7,088 nucleotides of DNA from Deltaproteobacteria bacterium (GCA_029261955.1 JAJDAI010000302.1:1-7088); one strand, 5' to 3'; counted from the stretch's first letter, positions 1-5,983 are shown. Notes: generated by a model not told the origin, from the letters alone. Translations and numbers: made by a program.

Positions 1-1057
1 GATCGACGAGCAGCGGGATGTCCCCCGCGCGGTCCTTCAGCGGCGGCACCTCCACGGGGATGACGTTGAGGCGGTAGAAGAGGTCCTTGCGGAACCGGCC
101 CTCGGCCACCTCGGTGCTCAGGTCGCGGTTGGTCGCGGCGATGATCCGGGCCTTCAGGTCGATGTCGACCGTGCCGCCCACGCGCTTGAAGCGACGGTTC
201 TCCAGGGCGCGCAGCAGCTTGCTCTGCGTGACCATGCTGAGCTCGCCGATCTCGTCCAGGAAGATCGTGCCGCGCGAGGCGACCTCGAACAGGCCGAGCT
301 TGCGGACCTTTGCGTCGGTGAAGGAGCCGCGCTCGTGGCCGAAGAGCTCGCTCTGGATCAGCTCATCGGACAGGCCGGTGCAGTCGATCTCGAGGAAGGG
401 CTCGGCCGCGCGGCGGGAGCGGCGGTGGATGGCGCGGGCCACGAGGTCCTTGCCGGTGCCGCTCTCACCCAGGATGAGCACGGTGGGCGCGTCGGCGTCC
501 TCGAGGCGATGCAGCAGGTCGAAGACGCGGCGCATGGCCGGGGAGTCGCCGATGATCTCCTCGTAGCCGATGCGGCTGGAGCGCTCGCGCAGGACACGGA
601 GCTCGCGCTGCCGGCGGGAGTCGCCCAGCGCGCGCTCGACCACCAGCATCATCTCCTGCAGGTCGAAGGGCTTCGGGATGTAGGCCGTCGCGCCCAGGCG
701 CGTGACCTCCACCGCGGTCTGCACGTTGCCGTGGCCGGTGATCATGACGATGGGCACGTCCGGGTCCGTCGCCCGGAACTCCTTGAGCAGCTCGGTCCCC
801 GTGCCATCCGGGAGGCGGATGTCGAGGATGATCAGCTCGGGGTCGATCCGCTTTGCAGCCTGCCTGCCCTCCTCGACGGTCCCGCAGGTGATCGCCTCGT
901 ATCCAGCGGCGGAGAGCTCCTCCGCCAGCGACCAGCGGATCAGCTCTTCGTCGTCGACCACCAGCACCTTGGCGCGGTTCGCCGCGGGCGTTTCGTCGCG
1001 CTTGGTCCGCGACGAGTGGTTGGAGGGGCGTTCGGAGGCCCAATTCGGAAGGTTCAT
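1..1057 (-). CDS. Sigma-54-dependent NtrC-family response regulator, C-terminus cut off by the window edge
   Basis: A cytoplasmic two-component activator that, once phosphorylated, should hydrolyse ATP to open sigma-54 promoters. About 352 residues are visible. A receiver domain spans residues ~29-145, with acidic pair D35/D36, phosphoacceptor D79, T107 and K129. An AAA+ domain follows from ~165: Walker A GESGTGKD at 197-204, the sigma-54 contact loop as GSFTDA (244-249) instead of GAFTGA, Walker B GTIFLDE at 263-269, sensor-I AATNR at 307-311, and likely arginine fingers R323 and R329. The end of the AAA+ domain and the DNA-binding helix-turn-helix lie beyond position 1. The ATG at 1057 is supported by GAGGAGG seven bases upstream. 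It sits two bases after the stop of the hybrid kinase gene, so coupled translation is likely. The first ~28 residues form a polar, probably disordered extension. This is the only activator of its type in the window and the natural candidate to act on the three sigma-54 promoters here. The family call is firm; its targets are inferred. Confidence 0.95.
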   Translation of the reverse strand, partial: MNLPNWASERPSNHSSRTKRDETPAANRAKVLVVDDEELIRWSLAEELSAAGYEAITCGTVEEGRQAAKRIDPELIILDIRLPDGTGTELLKEFRATDPDVPIVMITGHGNVQTAVEVTRLGATAYIPKPFDLQEMMLVVERALGDSRRQRELRVLRERSSRIGYEEIIGDSPAMRRVFDLLHRLEDADAPTVLILGESGTGKDLVARAIHRRSRRAAEPFLEIDCTGLSDELIQSELFGHERGSFTDAKVRKLGLFEVASRGTIFLDEIGELSMVTQSKLLRALENRRFKRVGGTVDIDLKARIIAATNRDLSTEVAEGRFRKDLFYRLNVIPVEVPPLKDRAGDIPLLVD

Positions 1058-1059
1058 GC

Positions 1060-2739
1060 TCAATCCTCCTCGGCGTAGCCGGGTCGGGGCGGAAGGCCGA
1101 TCAAGAAGCGGGCACCACGGGGCGAGTCCTCGAGGCGGACCGTCCCGCCGTGGGCTTCGACCACCTTGCGGACGTTGGCGAGGCCCAGACCGGAGCCCCG
1201 CGCGCGTGTGGTGAAGAAGGGGTCGAAGATCTCTTGTCGGAGCGAGTCCGGAATGCCGGGGCCGTCGTCGGTGACGCGCAGCTGCACGCCGTCCGTCTCG
1301 CGCACGCAGCTCAGCTCGATGTTGCCGTTGCCCGGCAGGGCCTGGACGGCGTTGTTCCCGAGGTCCACCAGCGCCATCTGGAGCGCCACGGGGTCCACCT
1401 GGATGCGGAGGGTCGGGTCGGGCACGCGCACATGGACCTGGATGCCCGACGGGGCGCCCTCACGCACGCGGTCGGCCGCGCTCAGCAGGACCATGCGCGC
1501 GGGCACCGTCTTGAAGCGCATGTTGACGGGCCGCGCGAAGGCGAGCAGGTCCGACATCACCTCCTGGGCGCGGGCGGTGCGCTCGCGGATGCGGAGCAGG
1601 ACCTCCGCTGCGGCGGAGTCCTTGGGGATGCGGTGCTGGAGCACGGTCAGCGAGTTGCCCACCCCGGCCAGGGTGTTGCGCATCTCGTGGGCTACGCCGG
1701 CGGCGGTCGCCCCCAGCATGCGCAGGGCCTCGGTGTGCGGATCGAGGGGACCGACGGCGCCGAAGGACAGCATGACCGCCTGCTCGCCGGAGTCGGCGGG
1801 GGTCGCCAGCACCGCGAACTGCCGGATGGCGCCACCCCGGCACCGGATGCGCAGGTCTTCGGAGACGGGCTGCCCGCCGAGGCGGACCTGCTCCACCAGC
1901 TTCGCGATCTGCCGTGGGTGCGCGGGGTCCTCGATCCGATCGAGGCCGGAGTCGTGCAGCTCGGCGCCTCGGTGGCCCAGCAGGGTCTCGAGGTTCGCGC
2001 TCCAGTCCGTGATCATGCAGGGATCGCCGCCGAGCACGAGCAGGGGCGCTGGCGCGTTGCGCATCAGGCTCTGGAGCATCTCCAGGCGGTCGGCGGCCTC
2101 GCGGCGGCAGCGGGACCGCTCCACGGCGTCGGCGACCAGGCCGGGGCGGGCCGAGCGGATGACGGCGAGGTCCTGGTCCAGGGTGCGCAGGTCGGCGGAG
2201 ATCTCCTCGGCCTCGTCGTTGTCGTCCAGGAGCAGGATGGCGGCGTCGTACTGGTGGTCGGCCACCGCCTCGCGGATCATGTCGGCGTCGGCGAAGCGGT
2301 CCATCAAGACGCCGGGCAGGGGGCCCAGCTCGGCCGAGCCGTCACCCAGGACCGCGAGGCGGGCCCGCCGCGGCAGCTCCGGCTGCTCGCCGCCGTGCAG
2401 GCCGAGGATGTTCAGGAGCTCCTGCGGGTCGAAGGGCTTGCGGAGGACGGGGACCTGACCGAGCCGCTCGACGGCGCGGATGCGCTCGGCGCTGTCGTAT
2501 CCGGTGACCGCGATCAGGCACTGGGGCTGCCCCGCGGCGCGCATGGCCTGGAGCACCTCGAGGCCGGAGCGGTTGGGCATCTTCAGGTCGACCACCGCGG
2601 CGTCGAACCGCTGGTTGTTGGCCGCCTCCAGGGCCTGGCTGCCGTCGGGGACGACGACGGTCGTGGCGCCCCGGGTCTGAAGCACGGTCGCCAGGCTCCG
2701 TGCCAGGTCGAGGTTGTCGTCCGCGATGAGGACCCGCAC
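1060..2739 (-). CDS. Hybrid histidine kinase: receiver, degenerate receiver-like region, PAS, HisKA, HATPase
   Basis: A soluble 559-residue kinase with no membrane segment. An N-terminal receiver (residues ~1-114) has D7/D8, phosphoacceptor D51, T79 and K101. Residues ~126-208 look like a second, degenerate receiver: a beta-strand ending in D172/D173 fits the acceptor position, but the second acidic residue of the pair and the conserved lysine are missing. A PAS-like region (~215-330) precedes the dimerisation/phosphoacceptor helix, with H351 in GVAHEMRNTLAG. The ATPase domain shows the N box (N462/N463), G1 DDGPGIP (491-497), F box FDPFF (505-509) and G2 GSGLGL (515-520). The start is GTG at 2739: it opens directly on the receiver's first strand (MRVLIADD) and has GAGG five bases upstream, next to the preceding stop. 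Having the receiver in front of the kinase suggests it accepts phosphate from the adjacent globin kinase and passes a signal to the NtrC-type regulator downstream. That order is inferred. Confidence 0.93.
   Translation of the reverse strand: MRVLIADDNLDLARSLATVLQTRGATTVVVPDGSQALEAANNQRFDAAVVDLKMPNRSGLEVLQAMRAAGQPQCLIAVTGYDSAERIRAVERLGQVPVLRKPFDPQELLNILGLHGGEQPELPRRARLAVLGDGSAELGPLPGVLMDRFADADMIREAVADHQYDAAILLLDDNDEAEEISADLRTLDQDLAVIRSARPGLVADAVERSRCRREAADRLEMLQSLMRNAPAPLLVLGGDPCMITDWSANLETLLGHRGAELHDSGLDRIEDPAHPRQIAKLVEQVRLGGQPVSEDLRIRCRGGAIRQFAVLATPADSGEQAVMLSFGAVGPLDPHTEALRMLGATAAGVAHEMRNTLAGVGNSLTVLQHRIPKDSAAAEVLLRIRERTARAQEVMSDLLAFARPVNMRFKTVPARMVLLSAADRVREGAPSGIQVHVRVPDPTLRIQVDPVALQMALVDLGNNAVQALPGNGNIELSCVRETDGVQLRVTDDGPGIPDSLRQEIFDPFFTTRARGSGLGLANVRKVVEAHGGTVRLEDSPRGARFLIGLPPRPGYAEED
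1065..1071 (-). promoter_or_regulatory. Ribosome binding site inside the preceding gene
   Basis: On the minus strand GAGGAGG encodes the final Glu codons of the hybrid kinase and lies seven bases before the ATG at 1057. It fixes the start of the NtrC-type regulator and implies translational coupling across the stop codon at 1060-1062. Confidence 0.8.
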
Positions 2740-2746
2740 AGCCGCC

Positions 2747-3967
2747 TCAGCGATCGAGCAGCAAGGTGACGGATGTCCCCTGATTGGGCGTGCTCTTCAC
2801 CAGCAGGCGGGCGCCGTTGGCCCGAGCGAGGTGCTGGCTGAGTGACAGGCCCAGCCCGACGCCTTCCGGCTTGGTCGAGTAGAGCGGCTCGAAGATGCGC
2901 TGCAGATCCGCTGGGTCGATGCCCATGCCGTCGTCGGTGACCGCGATGGCCAGCTTCCCGGCCTGGAGCCTGGACGAGATCCGCACTTCGCCGCCGCCGG
3001 AGCAGGCGTCGAAGGCGTTGCTCATGAGGTTCACCAGGACCTGCTCCACCTGCGGTGCGTCCACCATCGCCGGCGGCAGATCGGGGTCGAGGTCCAGGGT
3101 CAGGCGGCAGTCGGCCGGGATCGTGATGCGGGCGGCGGCGCCACGGACGAGCCTGTCGACCGCGATCTCGGACTTCTCGGGGTTCCGCAGCCGGGCGAAG
3201 GACAGCAGATCGCTGATGATCTCGGTGGCCCGGTCGACGTTGCTGTCCACGCGGTCCAGCAGGGCGCGGGAGCGTGCGTCGGCGCGCACAGCGCGGCGCT
3301 CGCGCAGCGCGAAGGCCGCGGTACGCACCGCAGCCAGCGGGTTCTTCAGCTCGTGGTGGATGCCCGCAGCGAGCTCCCCCAGGGTGGCCAGTCGCTCCTG
3401 CCGTTGCATGCGGGACAGCAGATCGTCGCGGTAGGTGGCCAGCATCATCGCCAGCTCGATGTCGAGGATGCGGTCCACGGCCGTGATCGCGCGCACCATG
3501 CGCTCGGGATCCCCGGGGTACTGGGCGGCGCAGATTCCGACGAACCACGAGCGCACCACGTTCATGGACGTGAGCATGTAGCGCTGCGGCATCTTGTTCT
3601 CGACGTGCGCCCGGCCGATCGCCTTGCGGTGCTCCGCGTAGGCCTGATCGTAGGGGCCCTCCAGCATCGTGAGGATCCACGCGGCGAGCGAGCGTCGAAG
3701 CGACGCCCGCTGCCGTTTGGGATCCCGGAACACGGCGCGCGCGCCCGCATGGGCGTCGATCACGCCATAGAAGCGATCCAGCAGCGTCTCCATGTCGGCG
3801 TGTGCCGCCGACTGGAGCGCCGCGAGTTCAGCCTCGTCCTCCGCGGTCAAACCGACGTAGGACTTCATCTCCTCAATGTCGTCGCGGCCGTCCTCGGAGG
3901 AGGCTTCGTCGAGATTCGGAGAGCTGGGATCGCCTTGTGTCATTTCCCACAGATTGCCACGGTCCAT
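2747..3967 (-). CDS. Globin-coupled histidine kinase (heme-based gas or redox sensor)
   Basis: A 406-residue soluble sensor kinase. Residues ~40-180 match the globin-coupled sensor domain: a B-helix DRFYGVI with distal Y67, LEGPYDQAY at 102-110, and KAIGRAH with H121 as the expected proximal heme ligand, followed by MPQRYMLTSM. The kinase core has phosphoacceptor H205 in GIHHELKNPL, the N box around N313/N317, G1 DDGMGI (345-350), IFEPLYSTK (358-366) and G2 GVGLGL (369-374). The Tyr-to-His (54) and His-to-His (84) spacings equal those I recall for AfGcHK of Anaeromyxobacter (Y45, H99, H183). The open frame extends upstream to 4087 but runs back into the Crp-family gene. The ATG at 3967 is preferred because AGGAGGGG lies nine bases before it; an ATG at 3943 lacks a good site. 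It begins 23 bases after the Crp-family stop and ends seven bases before the hybrid kinase. By analogy, heme iron state or bound O2/NO/CO would set autophosphorylation; the actual ligand cannot be read from sequence. Confidence 0.93.
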   Translation of the reverse strand: MDRGNLWEMTQGDPSSPNLDEASSEDGRDDIEEMKSYVGLTAEDEAELAALQSAAHADMETLLDRFYGVIDAHAGARAVFRDPKRQRASLRRSLAAWILTMLEGPYDQAYAEHRKAIGRAHVENKMPQRYMLTSMNVVRSWFVGICAAQYPGDPERMVRAITAVDRILDIELAMMLATYRDDLLSRMQRQERLATLGELAAGIHHELKNPLAAVRTAAFALRERRAVRADARSRALLDRVDSNVDRATEIISDLLSFARLRNPEKSEIAVDRLVRGAAARITIPADCRLTLDLDPDLPPAMVDAPQVEQVLVNLMSNAFDACSGGGEVRISSRLQAGKLAIAVTDDGMGIDPADLQRIFEPLYSTKPEGVGLGLSLSQHLARANGARLLVKSTPNQGTSVTLLLDR

Positions 3968-3976
3968 TGGACCTGT

Positions 3977-3984
3977 CCCCTCCT
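3977..3984 (-). promoter_or_regulatory. Ribosome binding site setting the globin kinase start
   Basis: AGGAGGGG on the minus strand lies in the 23-base gap after the Crp-family stop codon, nine bases before the ATG at 3967. It favours that start over the longer open frame and over the in-frame ATG at 3943. Confidence 0.7.
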
Positions 3985-3990
3985 GGGTCC

Positions 3991-4719
3991 CTAGATGTCC
4001 GCCCCATCGGCGGCGGACTGGAGGCGGGTGAAGTCCAAAACGCGGATCGAGTCGCGGCGCGTCTCGACCACTCCAGCCTTCTCCCACTTGCGCATCAGGC
4101 GAATCGCGGTCTCCACCGTGGTGCCCGCGGCGTCCGCGAGATCCTGGCGGGTGAGGCGGATCGGAATGATGCCGTTTCGCTTGTCGCCGTAGCGGCCGAG
4201 CAGGTGCAGCAGCAGACCGCCGAGGCGGGCCGGCACGGACGGGGCGCGCGTCGACGCGACCTGGTCCAGCAGCGCGCGCTGCTGACGGCTCATGTGGTTC
4301 GCCCAGGCCACCGCCGAGCGGGGGTCCGAGGAGATGCAGTGGCGCAGCGGCGTGATGGGCAGCTGGGCGATGCGGACCTCTTCGAGGGCGATGAGGGTGA
4401 ACTGCGCGGACGCGTCCGTGAGGGTCTCGGGCCAGCAGGGGGTCTCACCGGGACCGACCACGTCGACCACGACCTCGCGCCCACCTTCGGTGTTGCGCAT
4501 CAGCTTGAGGTGGCCGTCGATGATCAGGGGGAGGTTGCGGAGCTTGTCGCCCTGCCAGAAGACGGGGGTGTTGCGCGTGTACTTGCGAACGACCGCGCGG
4601 TCCTCGACCGCCATGCGCACACGTTCGGGCAGCGCGGCGATGATCGGGAAGCGGGCGAACGGAGACTCGGCGGGGACGGACTCGAGGGGCGACTTGCTGT
4701 GGTGGAGCGCGATGGCCAT
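3991..4719 (-). CDS. Crp/FNR-family transcriptional regulator
   Basis: A 242-residue regulator with a cyclic-nucleotide-binding-type beta-barrel (residues ~22-125) and a C-terminal winged helix-turn-helix (~160-230). The HTH reads RLTRQDLADAAGTTVETAIR (188-207). FNR's recognition motif ETxSR appears here as ETAIR (203-207): Glu and Arg are kept and the serine is replaced by isoleucine. There is no N-terminal cysteine cluster; only C95 and C128 are present, so an FNR-type iron-sulphur switch is unlikely. The barrel does not show an obvious cAMP-binding signature, so the effector is unknown; heme or NO, as in Dnr-like proteins, is possible but unproven. The open frame runs to 4791, but the ATG at 4719 is preferred: AGGAG lies nine bases upstream, and the sigma-54 promoter at 4753-4768 sits between the two candidate starts, so the transcript would not contain the longer one. 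It is first in the operon with the two kinases and the NtrC-type regulator. Confidence 0.9.
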   Translation of the reverse strand: MAIALHHSKSPLESVPAESPFARFPIIAALPERVRMAVEDRAVVRKYTRNTPVFWQGDKLRNLPLIIDGHLKLMRNTEGGREVVVDVVGPGETPCWPETLTDASAQFTLIALEEVRIAQLPITPLRHCISSDPRSAVAWANHMSRQQRALLDQVASTRAPSVPARLGGLLLHLLGRYGDKRNGIIPIRLTRQDLADAAGTTVETAIRLMRKWEKAGVVETRRDSIRVLDFTRLQSAADGADI

Positions 4720-4728
4720 TTCCTGGTT

Positions 4729-4733
4729 CTCCT
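4729..4733 (-). promoter_or_regulatory. Ribosome binding site setting the Crp-family start
   Basis: AGGAG on the minus strand, nine bases before the ATG at 4719. It supports the shorter 242-residue protein rather than the frame opening at 4791. Confidence 0.65.
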
Positions 4734-4752
4734 GGATTCGGGACGTTGCTTC

Positions 4753-4768
4753 TGCACTGGTCGTGCCA
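4753..4768 (-). promoter_or_regulatory. Sigma-54 promoter of the crp-kinase-kinase-ntrC operon
   Basis: The minus strand reads TGGCACG-ACCA-GTGCA against the consensus TGGCACG-N4-TTGCW. The -24 block is perfect, the -12 block has one change, and the invariant GG (4767/4766) and GC (4755/4754) are ten bases apart. Transcription would begin near 4742, leaving a leader of about 23 bases with the ribosome binding site before the ATG at 4719. Because the operon encodes a sigma-54 activator, this suggests positive autoregulation. Confidence 0.8.
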
Positions 4769-4844
4769 GAGGGCCTGGGGGCCGGAGACACGGGGATCGT
4801 CGGTGGATGAGGGGGCTACTCGGGGGTGCGACTGGCCACGGGAG

Positions 4845-4862
4845 CTGTGCCGGAAGGCACAG
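4845..4862. repeat. Perfect inverted repeat CTGTGCC-N4-GGCACAG: hairpin terminator or activator site
   Basis: Seven-base arms flank a four-base loop, starting eight bases past the stop codon of the glycine-zipper protein. The position suits a transcript-ending hairpin, but neither strand has a T-run after it, so classical intrinsic termination is doubtful. It also lies about 78-95 bp upstream of the -24 element of the crp promoter, a usual distance for an enhancer-binding site of an NtrC-type activator. The 8-mer CTGTGCCG recurs at 5884-5891 in the other promoter region. Either role is possible. Confidence 0.6.
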
Positions 4863-4869
4863 GCCGGGA

Positions 4870-5355
4870 TCAGCGCAGCTGGCGGTGGATTTCGAGGGCG
4901 CCGAAGCGCTGGAGGATTCGCTCTGCCTCGGGCGCGCGGGCGCTCTCGCTCAGGGCGAAGGTCATCAACATGCGGCCGGGTACGAGGTTCTTCGCGGCGG
5001 AGGACAGCCCCGGTTCGGGGGCGCCGATGCCGCCGAGCACGGACGCGAAGCCGCCGAGGGCGCCGAAGCCGAGCATGCCCAGCAGGGCCGAGGTGTGGGT
5101 GGGGAGCTGGCCGATGTCCAGCAGCCCGCCGACGGCGCCGGCCACCAGGCCGAGGGTTCCGAAGCCGAGCACACCGGCGATGGCGAAGGGGCCGATGGCG
5201 GAGCGGTCACCGGAGGGGGTCTGGGCGAGGGCGTCGTAGGCGCAGACGTGCTCGAAGGAGGTGTCCGCGATGGCCGCGGCCTCGAGCTCGTGCAACGCCT
5301 TGTGGGCTTCGCCGTCGAGGTCCTTCGGGAACAGGGCATGAAGAAGCATGTGCAT
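4870..5355 (-). CDS. Small glycine-zipper membrane protein, YflT/DUF1269-like
   Basis: A 161-residue protein of unknown function. Residues ~8-40 (LFPKDLDGEAHKALHELEAA) have the look of the N-terminal strand-helix unit of YflT/DUF1269-type general stress proteins. Two glycine- and alanine-rich hydrophobic stretches follow, ~54-80 and ~88-111, separated by a short polar loop, and probably form a membrane hairpin. The C-terminal part (~126-155, GRMLMTFALS then a helix with ERILQRFGA) resembles a second strand-helix unit. The ATG at 5355 is chosen because GAAGGA lies eight bases upstream; a second ATG at 5349 is possible, and the open frame beyond 5355 runs back into the CBS gene. It begins 23 bases after the CBS protein's stop and is probably cotranscribed with it. 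The family assignment rests on pattern resemblance only. Confidence 0.75.
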   Translation of the reverse strand: MHMLLHALFPKDLDGEAHKALHELEAAAIADTSFEHVCAYDALAQTPSGDRSAIGPFAIAGVLGFGTLGLVAGAVGGLLDIGQLPTHTSALLGMLGFGALGGFASVLGGIGAPEPGLSSAAKNLVPGRMLMTFALSESARAPEAERILQRFGALEIHRQLR

Positions 5356-5378
5356 GACTGGGGTCCTTCTCTGGGGAA

Positions 5379-5792
5379 TCAGAGGGCGTTGCGTGCTGCG
5401 CGCAGCACGTCGACGTAGCTGATGATGCCGACGAGGTGGTCGCTGCCGCCCTCGATGACCGGCACGGCGCCGATCTTCCACTCGACCATCAGGTCGATGA
5501 TGGAGCCGATCTCGTCCTCGGGGGTGACGCAGATCGGGTCGGGCTGCATGGCGGCGGTGACGGGCTCGGAGCGCTTCTGGATGGCCTCGAGGTCGGGCAC
5601 GCCGTTCTGGGCGTCGAAGGGGATGAAGCTCCGCAAATCGCGATCGCTCAGCATTCCGACCAGCACGCCGGCGTCGTCGACCACCGGAAGATGACGCATG
5701 TCGTATTCCCGCATGAGGTGTTCCGCCTCACGCAGGCTGCGGTCGTCGAGGATTCGAACCGGGTCCTCGGTCATCAGGTCGCGAGCGAGCAT
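5379..5792 (-). CDS. Two-CBS-domain protein
   Basis: A 137-residue cytoplasmic protein made of two CBS motifs and little else. The first (residues ~1-60) has LARDLMTEDPV, then RHLPVVDDAGVLVGMLSDRDL (33-53). The second (~76-134) has VTAAMQPDPICVTPEDE, then GAVPVIEGG (108-116) and LVGIISYVDVL. CBS pairs of this kind usually bind adenine nucleotides and report energy state; which ligand is bound here is unknown. The ATG at 5792 has GGGAG nine bases upstream and begins exactly at the conserved domain start. The open frame continues to 6221 without recognisable protein sequence. It is the first gene of a two-gene unit with the glycine-zipper protein and has a sigma-54 promoter about 50 bases upstream. 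Stand-alone CBS proteins beside UspA proteins are common in stress and low-oxygen regulons, which fits this setting. Confidence 0.92.
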   Translation of the reverse strand: MLARDLMTEDPVRILDDRSLREAEHLMREYDMRHLPVVDDAGVLVGMLSDRDLRSFIPFDAQNGVPDLEAIQKRSEPVTAAMQPDPICVTPEDEIGSIIDLMVEWKIGAVPVIEGGSDHLVGIISYVDVLRAARNAL

Positions 5793-5843
5793 CTGAGTCT
5801 TCTCCCTTGAAGGGCGGTGCGTGGCCGCCTCGGGCACTGGTTG

Positions 5844-5859
5844 AGCAAGACGCGTACCA
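5844..5859 (-). promoter_or_regulatory. Sigma-54 promoter of the CBS/glycine-zipper unit
   Basis: The minus strand reads TGGTACG-CGTC-TTGCT, differing from TGGCACG-N4-TTGCW at one position. GG (5858/5857) and GC (5846/5845) are ten bases apart. Transcription would start near 5833, giving a leader of about 40 bases to the ATG at 5792. It shares the unusual T at the fourth -24 position (GGTACG) with the divergent promoter at 6036-6051. Confidence 0.82.
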
Positions 5860-5866
5860 GCCTTGT

Positions 5867-5882
5867 GCGATCCCCGGATCGC
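5867..5882. repeat. 16-bp palindrome in the divergent promoter region
   Basis: GCGATCC and GGATCGC are perfect 7-bp arms around a CC centre. The palindrome lies eight bases upstream of the CBS promoter's -24 end and about 155-170 bp upstream of the uspA-like promoter. A dimeric regulator could bind it; the protein is unknown. It sits inside a 21-bp direct repeat of TGTGC (5864-5868 and 5885-5889). Confidence 0.5.
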
Positions 5883-5935
5883 CCTGTGCCGAGGCCGATC
5901 TCGGGGCAAAGCGCACGCAAGCGGCATCGCGGGGT

Positions 5936-5983
5936 TGTGGGCCCGCACACACTGACTTTGATCATGGTGTGGCTGATCACACA
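5936..5983. promoter_or_regulatory. Candidate shared activator/operator region between the divergent sigma-54 promoters
   Basis: This stretch holds TGTG-N6-CACA (5936-5949), two TGATCA palindromes (5959-5964 and 5974-5979) whose centres are 15 bp apart, and TGTG-N8-CACA (5968-5983). The last fits the spacing of a CRP-type site and also the TGT-N10-ACA form of NifA sites. It lies about 55-100 bp from the plus-strand -24 element and 80-125 bp from the minus-strand one, where enhancer sites for sigma-54 activators usually occur. A site for the Crp-family protein is the alternative. Which protein binds is inferred. Confidence 0.45.

Noticed and set aside
335..1078. 247-residue plus-strand open frame opposite the NtrC-type gene
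   Set aside because: The minus strand encodes clear receiver and AAA+ motifs throughout; this frame is a shadow.
1150..2769. 539-residue plus-strand open frame opposite the hybrid kinase
   Set aside because: It is antisense to a gene with complete receiver and kinase motifs, lacks any recognisable domain, and reflects the long spurious frames expected in GC-rich DNA.
3968..4087. 40-residue N-terminal extension of the globin kinase frame
   Set aside because: It overlaps the end of the Crp-family gene in another frame, and a good ribosome binding site supports the ATG at 3967.
4720..4791. 24-residue N-terminal extension of the Crp-family frame
   Set aside because: It would cover the sigma-54 promoter at 4753-4768, so the start at 4791 would lie upstream of the transcript start. 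AGGAG supports the ATG at 4719.
3802..5418. 538-residue plus-strand open frame
   Set aside because: It runs antisense across the globin kinase N-terminus, the Crp-family gene and the membrane protein gene, and across their promoter. Its composition is low-complexity Gly/Arg/Glu with no domain.
5957..5979. Classical FNR box around TTGATCA
   Set aside because: The left half TTGAT is present, but no ATCAA half lies four bases further on; the spacing between the TGATCA copies does not fit an FNR dimer site.
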